From Leuctra nigra (Eukaryota > Arthropoda > Insecta > Plecoptera > Leuctridae), in NCBI GenBank assembly GCA_934045905.1, contig OW203771.1, positions 19,910,069 to 19,974,068 on the forward strand: a DNA stretch of 64,000 nt. The letters run 5' to 3'. The translations under genes were made by a program, and so were the position numbers. Below the pieces are notes generated by a model that worked only from the letters and a program-made list of their open reading frames with translations, was not told the origin of the DNA and searched no databases. Shown here piece after piece: positions 43,431 to 55,584 of this stretch (positions are counted from its first letter, which is position 1; every line of letters begins with the position of its first letter).

Positions 43431-43827
43431 CCCATAAAAAACACTTCGTGTAAAAATACCAGCCAAGTCTCTTCAACTAAAAAAAAAATATGAAATCTAA
43501 AAATTCTGCACTGAAAAGTAATGATATCAAAAAATTAGCCAAGTCAAAACTTTATTTGAAAATCAAAAAATACTTGGCGCATCGTGTACATAAATAGCTT
43601 GGAAGTATAAGCCAATTATAAATTATACATGAAATATACATACATAGTATACCTATAATGCCCTAAAAAAAACGATGCGCCAAGTATTTTTTGATTTTCA
43701 AATAAAGTTTTGACTTGGCAAATTTTTTGATATCATTACTTTTCAGTGCAGAATTTTTAGATTTCATATTTTTTTTTTAGTTGAAGAGACTTGGCTGGTA
43801 TTTTTACACGAAGTGTTTTTTATGGGG
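43431..43827. mobile_element. HP-family palindromic end (outer right end of the LRR-splitting insertion)
   Basis: 397-bp palindrome from CCCATAAAAAACACTTCGTG to its complement ending TTTTTTATGGGG, followed directly by AT and in-frame LRR-like coding sequence. No hairpin end or module region adjoins it on the left. It resembles the HP-4 palindrome (44912-45307) more than the HP-3 one. Confidence 0.75.
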
Positions 43828-43829
43828 AT

Positions 43830-44847
43830 TATATTTTTACTGCGATGAACTCATCCTTGCTTTTAGTCGAGGTTGCCCGGAGTTACGGGTGTTCATGTTC
43901 TCCAGTTCATCTGTTGAGACGTACAACGCTGTGCTTCGATCGTGCACTAAACTAAGAGTGCTTGATGATGTGGATGGTAATGTTGATGTCTTTCTTGAAG
44001 CCCTGACATCTCTTGACACGAATCAAACTTTTTTTCCTGAATCAAACTCAGGAAATTACCTTTTGAAGATATTGTGTCCATGCAAGACCTGAAAATCATC
44101 ATTGATCGTTGTCCTTATTTACAAGTTCTAGAAATACAATGTGAGCCAAACAATTTTGTTCTACTCTCTGAAAGTCCCCTGAGACCATCACGTCTCTCTC
44201 TTGAATGTGAGAACAATATTGATGGTTTAGCCGAGTATCTCCAATGTAAAGGTAGATTCATAACAGATCTCGAAATTAAATCTAAATCAGCACAGATACA
44301 CTACGTCGACGTTTTGGAGCTCATTAGCGAACACTGTCAAAATTTAACAAGTCTTAAACTGGAACTTAACTGGATCCCCAGCGAGCAAGCGTTAAACGCC
44401 AAATACGATAACCGAATATCATTTCGAAAGCTTGAGCAACTTTCGCTCACTAACAGATCTGAACACGTACTCGGACTGGTCCATCCTGCTCGACTTTGTC
44501 TGCAAGACGCTGAACAACTGACCAAGTTGTGTCTGTATGGGCGAGTGCACTCAGAAGAAGACTTGCGAGCAGTAGAAGCAGCACTGACTCATCTCTTCAC
44601 CACACACAGCCACCGGATGATGCAGCTGACGCATCTGGCTCCGCTGTTCCTCGTGGCCCATACAACGCAGTTTTTAAGATCTTGCTACGAGTTATGTCCG
44701 AACCTGAATGTTTTTGAGATTATATTCTTGAGCGATGAAAGTAAGCTCTATTGGCAACATTTGGCTGCGGAAATCAAGTCACGTAATTTAGACTTGAAGC
44801 TTGATAGCTTATTATGTATACATTCACAAGTGTTGAACATAATCTAA
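43830..44847 (+). pseudogene. LRR-like gene, 3' half (frameshifted)
   Basis: Resumes in frame with 31885: after GGA-T comes TA-TAT-TTT, giving LYFYCDELILAFSRGCPELR. It continues to about 44050, then shifts frame and proceeds as FEDIVSMQDLKIIIDRCPYL through Leu-rich repeats (LTSLKLEL, LEQLSLTN, LTKLCLYG, CPNLNVFEIIF) to a stop at 44847. The 10-base repeat GAATCAAACT on both sides of a T-run (44021-44050) marks the likely damage. F-box/LRR-type in style, probably an adaptor-like protein; function not assignable. Confidence 0.6.
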
Positions 44848-44911
44848 ATCAAACGACAGATGTAAAAATTTTCGAATCTTAAGTGTGTTATTTTTATTGA
44901 AGTTATTTTAT

Positions 44912-46726
44912 ACCATTAAAAAACACTTCGTGTAAAAATAACAGCCAAGTCTCTTCAACTAAAAAAAATATGAAATCTAAAAATTCTGCACTGAAAAGTA
45001 ATGATATCAAAAAATGAGCCAAGTCAAAACTTTATTTGAAAATCAAAAAATACTTGGCGCATCGTGTATATAAAAAGCTTGGAAGTATAGGCCAATTATA
45101 AAATATACATAAAATATCCATATCCATAGTACACCTATAATGCCCTAAAAAAACGATGCGCCAAGTATTTTTTGATTTTCAAATAAAGTTTTGACTTGGC
45201 TCATTTTTTGATATCACTACTTTTCAGTGCAGAATTTTTAGATTTAATTTTTTTTTTTAGTTGAAGAGACTTGGCTGTTATTTTTACACGAAGTGTTTTT
45301 TAATGGGATATCACTACTTTTTTTAGTTTATTCTTACAACTTGTGACAATCGAATGAACAATTACTATATCCTTAAAAAAAATCACCCTTTACAATTTGG
45401 TTATTTTCATGAAGAATAGCAAAGGTTTCATTCCAATCGGTCAACCAAGTTCCGAGATATGGCAACATATCCGTTGTCAAAATGGCTGCTGAACTTTCTG
45501 CACTGCCACATAGAATTTATAACTATAAATGATGTGTATCATTTTAAGCTTTCTGAATATGTATTTATTGTATAGGAGGGGATTATAATAATTTATAAAT
45601 TTGAATGACGTCATTTCCGGTCTCATAAATAGGAACATTCTAGTTTGACTGTTCCTATTCCATAGAGATGGCCTTCCGAATCGTTTCGCGCTAGTTTCAT
45701 ACCGATCTGTCAACCAGTTTTCGAGATATGGCGTTTCTTCCGGTTTCAAAATGGCTGCTGAAATCACTGACTCCTTGAATTATAATTTAAACATGATTAC
45801 ATTTTATTATAAGCTGTCTGAAATAGTGTATTTATTGCATCAACATGTAAATTTGTGAGATTCTTAAAAAGTGTGACGTCATTTCCAGTTTTGGTATGGA
45901 AAACTGCAAATATTATTGATGATAATACATAAAGTTGACCGTCTAAATTGTTTAGCGCTGGTTTCGTTCAAATCTATTTAGCCGTTATTGATATATGATG
46001 TCACTTCCGGTTTCAAAATGGCGGCTTCCGGTTGGTTTTTTAACAAGTCAAATGAGATATCAAAAGTACATACGTTACATAAATATCAAAATAATCGGAT
46101 CAAATTTGTTGCCGAAATGCCAATCGATGTATTTCAAATTTCATGACGTCATTTCCGGTTTCGTTAACATAAATTTTAGTCTGTTGCTATTTATAATCCA
46201 TATAGTTGACCGTCCGAATCGTTTGGCGCTATTTTTGTTCCAATCAGCTCAGCCGTTGTCGAGATATGATGTCACTTCCGGTTTCAAAATGGCGGCACAA
46301 AAAAGTCAATGGGGGGAGGGCAAATCAGACGCCAAAAGTGCACACGTGGTAAAAATGTGAGATCAATCGGTTCAGCCGTTTAGGCTGTGGCCTGTTTACC
46401 GGATTTAAATTCCAGGAGACTACTACTACTACTGAGATTATTATTATTATTATTATTATTATGAAAACCGCCCTAAAACACTGTTTTCACGGCCCTCTAG
46501 CGTGCAAAGGGCGTAACCTATTGTTCCCAAATTTGATATATGTTGTAGGGTGGGCCATAGCTCGAAATTAAGATATATCGCAACAACGTGAGATTTCCCA
46601 ATTTTAAGATCCAGTAGGCCGAAAATGCCACTTTGATGCTTACAGTAAAAGTGGGTTTGCTCCAGCCTTTATATGAGAGTGTGCGCGCCGTACGACTTGG
46701 CTGGCGTGGAGCGACCGCTCCACTAG
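44912..46726 (-). mobile_element. HP-4 element (reverse orientation)
   Basis: Reads right to left: hairpin end at 46709-46726 (plus-strand GGAGCGACCGCTCCACTAG), then ACT/ATT microsatellite (46424-46462). Modules appear as GACGTCATTTCCGGT or GTCACTTCCGGTTTCAAAATGGC (near 45606, 45735, 45873, 45998, 46143, 46270), then the 396-bp palindrome (44912-45307). It lies 65 bases after the LRR-like stop codon. Confidence 0.75.
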
Positions 46727-48121
46727 ATTAGTTATTTTATTGAACCTATATTGTTGTTACAAAATGATGTAAGTAATAAATACATAAATGCAACTGGAAC
46801 ATGACTTTGACAAGTTGTTTGAATGCGATTAGTGGTGAATATGGTGGGGGAGGGGATTTGGGGTCAATGACCCCCCCCCTCCTACTTTTCATCCTGATCA
46901 CCACCAGATATAAAAAATGTTGCAAAAAGAGATGCAAAGATGCACAGCTTTGCTCTATTATGACGTTGAATTCTCAAATTTTTCTCAAGTGTTGCAAAAC
47001 TAATAGCGTTTTCCACTGGCTGCACTGGGTTGCACTGAGAGCGGGTATCGTTTTCCACTGGGAAATCCAGTGTGCACTGGAGTAGTTTTTTCGTTGTCCA
47101 CTGGCAAAGTTGCACGCTCTGAGGGCACATTTCTCGCACTGAGAAAATTCTCAGGGCAATCGAGTGCTCTTGAATATTCCAAGATGGACGCTTGCAAAAT
47201 GTTTGCTGTTTAAAACCTTTGAATCTTTAAATGACAGTGATAGTTTAATTGATCAACAATGGATGATCTAAATCGAATTCTATGAAATGCATTGCTATTT
47301 TTAGATTATGTTAGCACTGAAAAAATCCTCGTTTTCCCCTGGGGTTGCTTTTTTTGCCGCACTAGTGCAGAGCATGAAGTCACAGAGCAATTCTTTGCTC
47401 TCATGCAGTGCATGCCAGAGAAAAACGCTATAATTGAGCTGAGGCATTTAAATGTGCCATCTCACTTGAAAACAGCAAATATTGTAAAAAAATCATTTTT
47501 TCATTTTTTATTTACTTAAATAGCTGGGTAATTTATGTTTCTTTTCCTTCTTTTAGTTTGATTATATCTATAATAACTTTATTTAAAAAAAAAATTAACG
47601 AAAGTCATGTTTCAAAATGTAATATCTCTGTTTGTATATCAACTTGATTTTTCTTTCTTAAGGTAGATTATTACATGCTTTGTGATTTGAACTAGAATGA
47701 AAAAATTGGTGTTAACAGGAAATTTTTTATGAGGTGTTGAACATAATTTATATTAGTGATAATGAAAAAAAATCATTTAATTGTTTTTGATAGTAATTAT
47801 TTTTTTGGGATATTGATTCTAGTCCAAATCATTGACCATATAACTACCTCCATACAAAAAAAATTGGGTGCCTCAGACCAACCGTGACTTCTGAATCACG
47901 TTTTGAAAAACACAATTTTTTCATTGTTAGAAATTCCCAACAATGGATTTTTTTTTTAATTTTCCCCAATTCTTATAATTTTGTAACAGGGAATATACAG
48001 AAAAAATCTTGGTATTCTAAACACAAAATTGCAAAAAAATGTCAAGAGGAAGATGGTACCTCAAATGAGGCAGTCAGTGACTCATTTTGTCCATCATGAT
48101 CATCCTCATGAATACAATTTA
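46727..48121. other. Unassigned region with small ORFs
   Basis: Repeated CACTGG/GCACTG words at about 47010-47105. A 75-codon frame at 47292-47519 (HEVTEQFFALMQCMPEKN) and a 71-codon frame at 47884-48099 show no recognised domain. Confidence 0.35.
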
Positions 48122-48660
48122 ACTAGGAAAACGCTCTGAGTAACGCGTTGATGAGCGAGCACGGATACACGCAACACCTCGAACCGAAATTATGTCTATC
48201 GAAAATGTCATTAAAAGCCAATAATTCTTGAATTTCGTCACAGACTTGTATAAATATCTCCAAAATTTCCAAAAATATTGGTCCCAATAACCTTGCTAAG
48301 TTTTAAGTTGATCAATTAAACCTTTGATTGAACGGTTCCTTGTTAAGTTTCAAAAATCACATGATATCCTTCAAACAATATACCTGGGACCACTCATATG
48401 ATATGATATTACTGTGTACACAATATCAGATCAATCTGTTAAACGGTCATTATTAGTTTCATTTCGTTTGAAACTTTCTGCTCTAACTACCTTGCCTTGA
48501 ACTGAAGATTCGAAGTCGCCGTGAATTTGACAGCCAACACACAAAATGTCCCTAAAATTACAAAAACTTTTGAAAATAACTACAAATTAGACTGAAAATT
48601 GGCAAAAATACCTTAAATGTTGCTACCAATTACCATGCGAAGTTTTTAGTTGGTCGGTCA
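48122..48660 (+). mobile_element. D-family repeat fragment
   Basis: Left terminus AACTAGGAAAACGCTCTGAG followed by GTTGATGAGCGAGCACGGAT, as at 53421. Continues through CTACCTTGCCTTGAACTGAA to TTAGTTGGTCGGTCAATCGG, and cuts the ORF at 48630-48890. Confidence 0.7.
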
Positions 48661-48890
48661 ATCGGCAATATACCCGCTGCACGAGAGCGGGTATTGCGTT
48701 GATTGTTTGAGTATCTCCTTGCAGCAGTCTGGTCGGGGGTCTCTTTGCTCCTTGATGCTTTATTATTAACGACATTTTGTTTCAACCTTTTAGATTTAGC
48801 TTCGTCAGTTTCTTGATCTTCAATTTCACGCAGACGCTTTTTCGCCTTTATGGCTTTCATTCTAGCAGAAGTCTTTCCATTTTTCGGCAT
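48630..48890 (-). pseudogene. Fragment resembling the basic N-terminus of Helitron-type helicase proteins
   Basis: 86 codons: MPKNGKTSARMKAIKAKKRL, then charged repeats including SKETPDQTAARRYSNNQRNT and RSRAAG. Short R/K/E-rich repeats with ETPxQxxxR patterns often precede Helitron Rep/helicase domains in arthropods, but no catalytic domain follows. The last residues run into the D repeat. Assignment is by style only. Confidence 0.35.
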
Positions 48891-49864
48891 GTTTAAATAG
48901 GGATAAGATAGGTAATGAAAAAGTAAGAAGTAGAGTACCTACCTAATTAAAGTACAATAATATTTGTGTGATCAATGTTTGAAATGCACGAAATGTGTGC
49001 TCAAAGACGTAATGTATTCAATGTCGTAATGTTACGAAATGAATCTTGAACAAAACTTCGCAAATATGAAAATAAAGTAAACACCTTTCAACTAATAAGC
49101 GAAAGGAATCAAAGTTCCACACAAAAAAACGGATCAGGTAAAATAGTAACTACCTAGTTTAGAAACGGAATGAATCCAACGTTCCACAATTAAAATAAGA
49201 CAACGTAATGTTTTGAACTGAATGAATCAAAACTTTCAAAAAAAAAGCAACCTTCAAGGAAATGTCAGGCTAGACAGAAGCTCAGAAACGGAATAAATCC
49301 AACGTTTCCAAGAAGAAAATAATTTGAAATAATCAATCCCCTTGACAAAAACTGTAGATACCTAATATCTATGCTTTAAAAGCGATTCAATTTTACTAAT
49401 ACCTTCACAAAGTACACCAAATTGCCAAAATTATCAACGAAAAGAAGCAAAATGCAGGAGAGATTTGGAATGACGTGTGAACGCTAGAAGAGAACAAACG
49501 CCACTCAATGATATTATTGAAATGTGAGCTTATGTTTCTAATCCCTCCTGGATGCAAAATCAGCCAAGTAGAAACACGGGAGGCACGGCCATCAAAACTA
49601 CGAATTGACGAAAAGACAATCAAGGTCCTTAAAAACTCGAAATGATTTGTTGGAAACTATGATCCAAATTGAATTATTCAAATTTGATCAACTCAATAAA
49701 CATAAAAATATCTGCTTTTCACTAAAAAAAAGTGTACATACCATCAAAACACTCTTGTACCTAAAGCAAATCAGATTCAGTTGCATTGGAAAGACATTCA
49801 TTTTCAATGTTTCATTTCTGACAGCTATTAAAAATGTCAATAAGTGCATACTTTCTTGACAGAT
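48891..49864. other. AT-rich region, no gene seen
   Basis: Recurrent AAACGGAATGAATCCAACGT-like words (49170, 49290) hint at a degenerate local repeat. No ORF with a domain. Confidence 0.35.
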
Positions 49865-50190
49865 TCGGCTGAAAATTTGTAAAATAAGTGACATTGTTGG
49901 TCTTACTGACCATGCTAAATATGAGTTTGATCACATTTCTCGAAGACCATTTTCATTTTTTAGGCTATCAGGAGATACTTATTTTAACAATGAACCAATG
50001 GATGGATTTCAAAATAAAATTGGGTCTGCAAACAGAGAAGGTTGTCTTTACATGTGTGCAAAATTTCAGGTCGATCGGTGAAACGGTGCGACTTCTATTG
50101 CTTCCTTTAGCATACAAAAAAAAAAAAAAAAAAAAAAAAAACAGAGGTCCGTGCTAAAAGAACCAAATGGAGTCGCTCGCTTCGCTCGCT
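49865..50190 (-). mobile_element. D-family repeat fragment
   Basis: Reverse of the 15130-15480 segment: AATTTCAGGTCGATCGGTGA, a 27-base A-run (50117-50143), CAGAGGTCCGTGC, and terminus GCTCGCTTCGCTCGCTCA. Confidence 0.65.
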
Positions 50191-51388
50191 CAATAATTAC
50201 ACGTTAAAATATTTGACACCAAAACACACAGTTATTTCCTTTGTTTATTGCTGTTGCTTCTTGCAACTGTTTCAAAGGAATTCCAAAATCGATTCATATA
50301 ATCTGCTTGCTTTTACCCATTTACTATAGATATTCAAAAAATTATCTGCGAGCAAATGGGGATTTTATCAATAACAATTAGTTGAAAATTATATTGCATT
50401 TTATTTTGTCTATAGTTTTGCCCAAAATATTGCATCACACATTTTAAATTTCTTTGAAAAGGATGCCAAAATAGTTTCGCAACCCGATTCTTTGGTATCA
50501 AAAATTAAAAAAGGCCCTGCTGGCCAAACTGGGAACACTACCTTTTCCTCTTCCATCGATCCCCAATAATTTGGACATCCCCCCCCCTCCCCCCCCCCCC
50601 TCAAATAAAGTTCCTACGAGCATGGGATTGTATTTGAGCGAGCGTATGAGAGCGTCTCCAATTGGCAATTTTGGACACTTTATCTGTTTTCTTGTTTGTC
50701 TTTCTTGTTTGTTTAGCTCGATGCCACATTATTTTTCCGATCGAGCAGAAATTTTGCACACATATTAACTTTGCTACGATTGGTTCATTATATGAAAATA
50801 GCCTGTAGCTCACCCGTTTGATCGATCAAATTGAAATTTTTCAAATTGAATGAGGTCGTCGTAGTGTTTTCAGGTTATTCATTTTCTTGAAATCCGTTCT
50901 TCGGTTGAAATGTTAAAACAAATGTGATTGGTTGATATAGGATCAATTTAAAATTTTGCAGTGTCATTTAAGATCAACATTTTATCAGACAACCCTAGGG
51001 GCGCACATACCCAATAGGATAGTTTACTTCATAATTATTATTAGCATTACTATTATTATTAGATTTAATTAGACTAAATATATTATATAACTACTTAGAA
51101 ATAATGACTTCATGCGGGAAAAAAAGTATACTATAAACAAAGCCGCGAAGCCAGATTTGTTTTAGAGGGCCCCGGCTCGGAATTAGTTAACAAATTCGAG
51201 GAATTAATAGCCTCGGTCAAACAAGGTGAAACGCGGAACTTCTATACAAAGTTTCAGAAAAATCCTGACATCAATGGAATCAATGGAATTGATGTCTTCT
51301 TAAGAAATTTCTGTTTTATTCTTAATGAAATTGACTGGTTCTGACGATATTTATTTCATAAAATTATACCTCTGGGCATCGAACCTAA
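50191..51388. other. Intergenic region with a diverged D fragment
   Basis: 50630-51000 has GAGCGAGCGTATGAGAGCG and CGATCGAGCAGAAATTTTGC, a diverged D relative. C-runs at 50579-50600. No gene seen. Confidence 0.4.
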
Positions 51389-51452
51389 GGTCGGTGACAG
51401 GCAAAGAGGGCGGCCCATGCTAGCGCGGGTTCATCTTTGCCTGTCACCGACC
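51389..51452. repeat. Perfect 19-bp-stem hairpin
   Basis: GGTCGGTGACAGGCAAAGA, a 26-base GC-rich spacer, then TCTTTGCCTGTCACCGACC. Shorter than a usual pre-miRNA; could be the remnant of a foldback element. Confidence 0.85.
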
Positions 51453-51856
51453 ATACGGTAACAGCCTTCGGTAATGAAAGACCACCAAACAAAAGGCTCT
51501 TGTTATCAAGTTCACTTTGAAAGGAACATAATGTACATTTGGCAACGCGCCACTCGTCACTCGCGATAAGAAATTGTACCGCACGCTTCTGATAACAAAA
51601 CTAATTAGTTCATTGAAGACAAGCAAAGTCAAGTTCAAAGTTAATTTGCTTGGACACAAGTGATATCTGTAGAAACTGATTCTGACAACTTATCGAGTTT
51701 GATTCCATTTCACAGTTTTGCGATGATCATCACTGTGGTGATCAATTTAAGATTATTATTAAGGAATCAAATAATTTGATGAGTCATTGTGATATGATTT
51801 TATGAATAACGAAAGGAGCTCGAATTTCATTTCATCCGCATTCAGAAACGTAAGAA

Positions 51857-52236
51857 CCATGGGCGTCCAGAGGGGGGGGGGGCAAGGGGGCGCTTGCCCC
51901 CTCCCCCTAGATGTCAGGAACACATCAATGTTTGTTGTGTTTTACAAATAGTTTTATTTTGCAAAACAAAAATCTAAACAAAAATCAAAGTGTCTAAAAA
52001 CAAAAAAATGCCCTGCGGGGCAAGGTAGGGCATGCCCTTCACCACCCTAGAGTGTCAAATTTTCCACAAAATACACCTCATCATCTAAAAATTGATTTCA
52101 AAGTGTCCAAAAACCAAAAAGCGCCCTAGGGGTAGGATGGAGGGCGAACCCCACACCACCCTTAACTCGTGGATTTTTTCCCCTTGCCTTGCCCCCCCCC
52201 CCCCCCCCCCCCGGCAGAAATCCTGCGGACGCCAAT
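51857..52236. mobile_element. DNA-transposon-derived MITE with GGCGTCC ends
   Basis: CCATGGGCGTCCAGAGGGGG at the left, matched by GCGGACGCCAATGG at the right. Interior has two GCCCTRCGGG-type segments and long G/C homopolymers (51872-51881; 52194-52212). Confidence 0.55.
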
Positions 52237-53183
52237 GGTAAGAACATTCATATTCATTGAAGTTTTTAAAATAATTGACCTCTTGAAAATGATCCCGTAT
52301 GCCCGCTTAAGTAATGGTGGGGATTGTAGGGGGAGGGGGAGGGGGAATACTTATTGGGTAATTGTGTTTGGAAGTTGTTCGTTGACTAATTAGTAATTAG
52401 TAGCAGGTGTGTTATCAAACTACAACAGGACAACTGCTGATTAGTATTTAAATAATCTCCTTCTTTCAATTAGAATCACTTAAATAAGAGTTCACGTGAA
52501 GGTCGAAGTGTTGACCTGATTCGCTTTCGTGACGTATTGTAGTCGATTAAATCTAACTCAATTACTAATTTGTCTATTCTGTAACACTACAGTTCTCAGA
52601 GATCGGATAGGAAAGAATTTAGGTTATGTTGAGGAAGAATTAATTACAACTGAATCTATAGCGCCAACATGGATGTTGAATTTAAATTGTCTGAAAGCTC
52701 GCAATGATTGGATGGATCTTTAAAGTGCTTGAAATGATAGCTAGAGATTTTGATTATATTGTAATTTGTTTGATTGTATATTGTAATTTCTTATTTAAAC
52801 CACATTCATAATGTTTCTCATGCAGATATTATTCTAAAGACATTCTTTGAGAATTAATTTTTTTGCACAACAAAACTGGCGCACATTGTAGTGTATAAAT
52901 GTTCAAAACTCACTTTCTCAGTTTAGCAGAAAGTGGATATGGATCAAATAAGTACTAGGGCTACGACGTGTAAAAGACTACTTCGATGTAAATCATGTAA
53001 TTGCGATAATGTCTCGAGGTAAGATAATTAGCAGTTTAGTCAATCAACGCAATGTAACTCAATGTGTGGAAATGGAATGAATAGTTAGAACGTTGATCCC
53101 AACTTCCCCTCGTTGTTCGTGACTCAAGAAAATGGAGAATGAATCAAGGAGGTGCAGAAGGAATTAGTTTGCATCCAGCTGAA
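52237..53183 (+). promoter_or_regulatory. 5' flank of ALP copy 3
   Basis: Ends in a leader (GGAATTAGTTTGC, 53160-53172) shared with ALP copy 2. A GTATAAATG at about 52902 could be a TATA box with the first exon end nearby; not certain. The 64-codon frame at 52529 has no domain. Confidence 0.4.
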
Positions 53184-53292
53184 ATGAGTTTAAAACTTCT
53201 ACTTCTGGCGCTCTGCTTTGCCGTGGCATGTGGCAAGACGGTAACACGTGTCAAGACCGTGCCAGTGCCAAGAAGACCTGCTCCTGAGTCAG
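53184..53292 (+). CDS. ALP copy 3 exon 1: signal peptide
   Basis: 109 bases; donor GAGTCAG|GTAAAT; ends phase 1. After the signal peptide comes [15 protein letters not shown], a shorter version of the copy 2 hexapeptide repeats. Confidence 0.88.
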
Positions 53293-55544
53293 GTAAATAT
53301 TTCATAGGGTTCTGGGTGACATCAAATGATATTGTCCTGATTAAGCGAGTCATGTATCATGTACAGAATTGAAAATAAGCAGTCATCGGTGTCCAGGCGT
53401 TACCTAAGAATTTAATAAAACTAGGAAAACGCTCTGAGTAACGCGTTGATGAGCGAGCACGGATACGCGGAACACCTCGAACCGAAATTATGTCTATCGA
53501 AAATATCATTAAAAGCCAATAAATCTTGAATTTCGTCAGACTTGAATAAAAATCTCTAAATATTCCTAAAATGTTAGTATCAACCCTTATGATTGAACTA
53601 TTCCTTGTTGAGCGAGCGAAGCGAGCGTCTCCATTTGGCTCTTTTGGCACGGACCTCTGTTTTTTTTGTTTTTTTGTTTTTTTTTTTCTGTTACTGACGA
53701 TATACAGGTCAGAGTTTTTCTTCGATCGAGCTGAAATTTTGCACACATGTACGTAACATTTCTGATTGTTGCAGACCCTAATTTTTTTGAAATCCATTGA
53801 TTGGTTCAAATTTAAAAAAAATTAACTTTCGATTGGTTGTTTTGATCAAATTGAAATTTTGACAAGTCATTACCCCCAACATTGTACCCAATCAAACAAA
53901 GTTTCAGCCAAATCCTCCCATTGGTTAAAATTTAAAACCATCTTTCCTGTGTTTTTAGAAATTTAAACTATAACCGATTGAACGATCAACTTATAACTTC
54001 GCATGATGGTTGGGTCCAACATTATCTGCATTTTTGACAATTTTCATACTAATCTGTGTTTAAATCCAAACGTTATTGACATTTTACGGACTATTAGCGT
54101 GTTGGCTGTCAAATTCACGGCGACTTCGACTCTTCAGTTCAAGGCAAGGTAGTTAGAGCAGAAACTTTCAAACGCAAATGAAACTGATAATGACCGTTCA
54201 ACAGTCGATCTGATATTGTGTAGACACACTTATATCATATGAGTGGTCTCAGGTATATTTTTTGAAGGAGATCCTGTGATTTTTGAAAATTAACACGGAA
54301 CAGTTCAATCATAAAGGTTCAATTGATCAACTTAAAGCTTTGCATGGTTATTTGGACCAATATTTTAGGAATGTTTTGAGATTTCTATACAAATCTGTGG
54401 CGAAATTTTAGAATTATTGGCTTTTAATGACATTTTCGATAGACAGAATTTCGGTTCGAGGTGTTGCGCGTATCCGTGCTCGCTCATCAACGCGTTACTC
54501 AGATTCATTGGTTAAAATTTAAATAAATATCTCCTGATAGGCTGAAAAATGAAAACGGTCTTCGATAATTCTGATCAAACTCATATTTTGCATGATCATT
54601 AAGACCAATATTGTCTCTTATTTTACAAAATTTCATCCCAATCAGTTAAGAACGTATGAAGTTATTTACATTTTTAATATCTGTCAGTAATGAAGTATCG
54701 AAATGAATGTTTTCCAGTGCCAATTGAAAATTGATTCTGATTTGCTTTATGAACCAGGTGCTTAGATGCTATTTTAAAGTTTCGATGAAAAGCATACACT
54801 TTTAAGTTGATATCATAATCAATTCCATATGGATGTATATGTTTTCTGTGCGTTGTGTACGCATTTCCGGTTCGAGAATTTGCACGTACCCGTGCTCGCT
54901 CATCAACGCGTTACACTGAGCGTTTTCCTAGTTAATATTCAAAAATCACAGGATCTCTTTAAAAAAATATACCTGGGACCAATCAAATCATATGATATTA
55001 GTGTGTACACAATATCATCAATCACAATCTGTTGAACGGTCATTATTAGTTTCATTTCGTTTGAAACTTTCTGCTCTAACTACCTTGCCTTGAACTGAAG
55101 ATTCGAAGTCGCCGTGAATTTGACAGCCAACACGCAAAATGTCACTAAAATTACAAAACCTTTTGAAAATAACTACAGATTTGACTGAAAATTGGCAAAA
55201 ATACCTTAAATGTTGGTACCAATGACCATGCAAAGTTTTTAGTTGATCGGTCAATCGGTTCTAGTTTAAATTTAAAAAATCACAGGAAAAATGGTTTCAA
55301 ATTTGAACCAATGGGTGGATTTGGCTGAAATTTATTATGATTGGGTACAATGTTGGTTGCAATGTCTTTGCTTAATTTCAAATTGATCAAACCAACCAAT
55401 CGAAAGATATTTTTTTTTAAATTTGCACCAATCAGGGGATTTCAAAAAAATTAGGGTCTGCAACAATCAGAAATGTTACGTACTTGTGTGCAAAATTTCA
55501 GCTCGATCGAAGAAAAACTCTGACATGTATATCGTCAATAACAG

Positions 55545-55584
<40 letters not shown>

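Noticed and set aside
53139..53183. Upstream ATG at 53139 as the ALP copy 3 start
   Set aside because: It would put 15 hydrophilic residues before the signal peptide; the ATG at 53184 matches copy 2.
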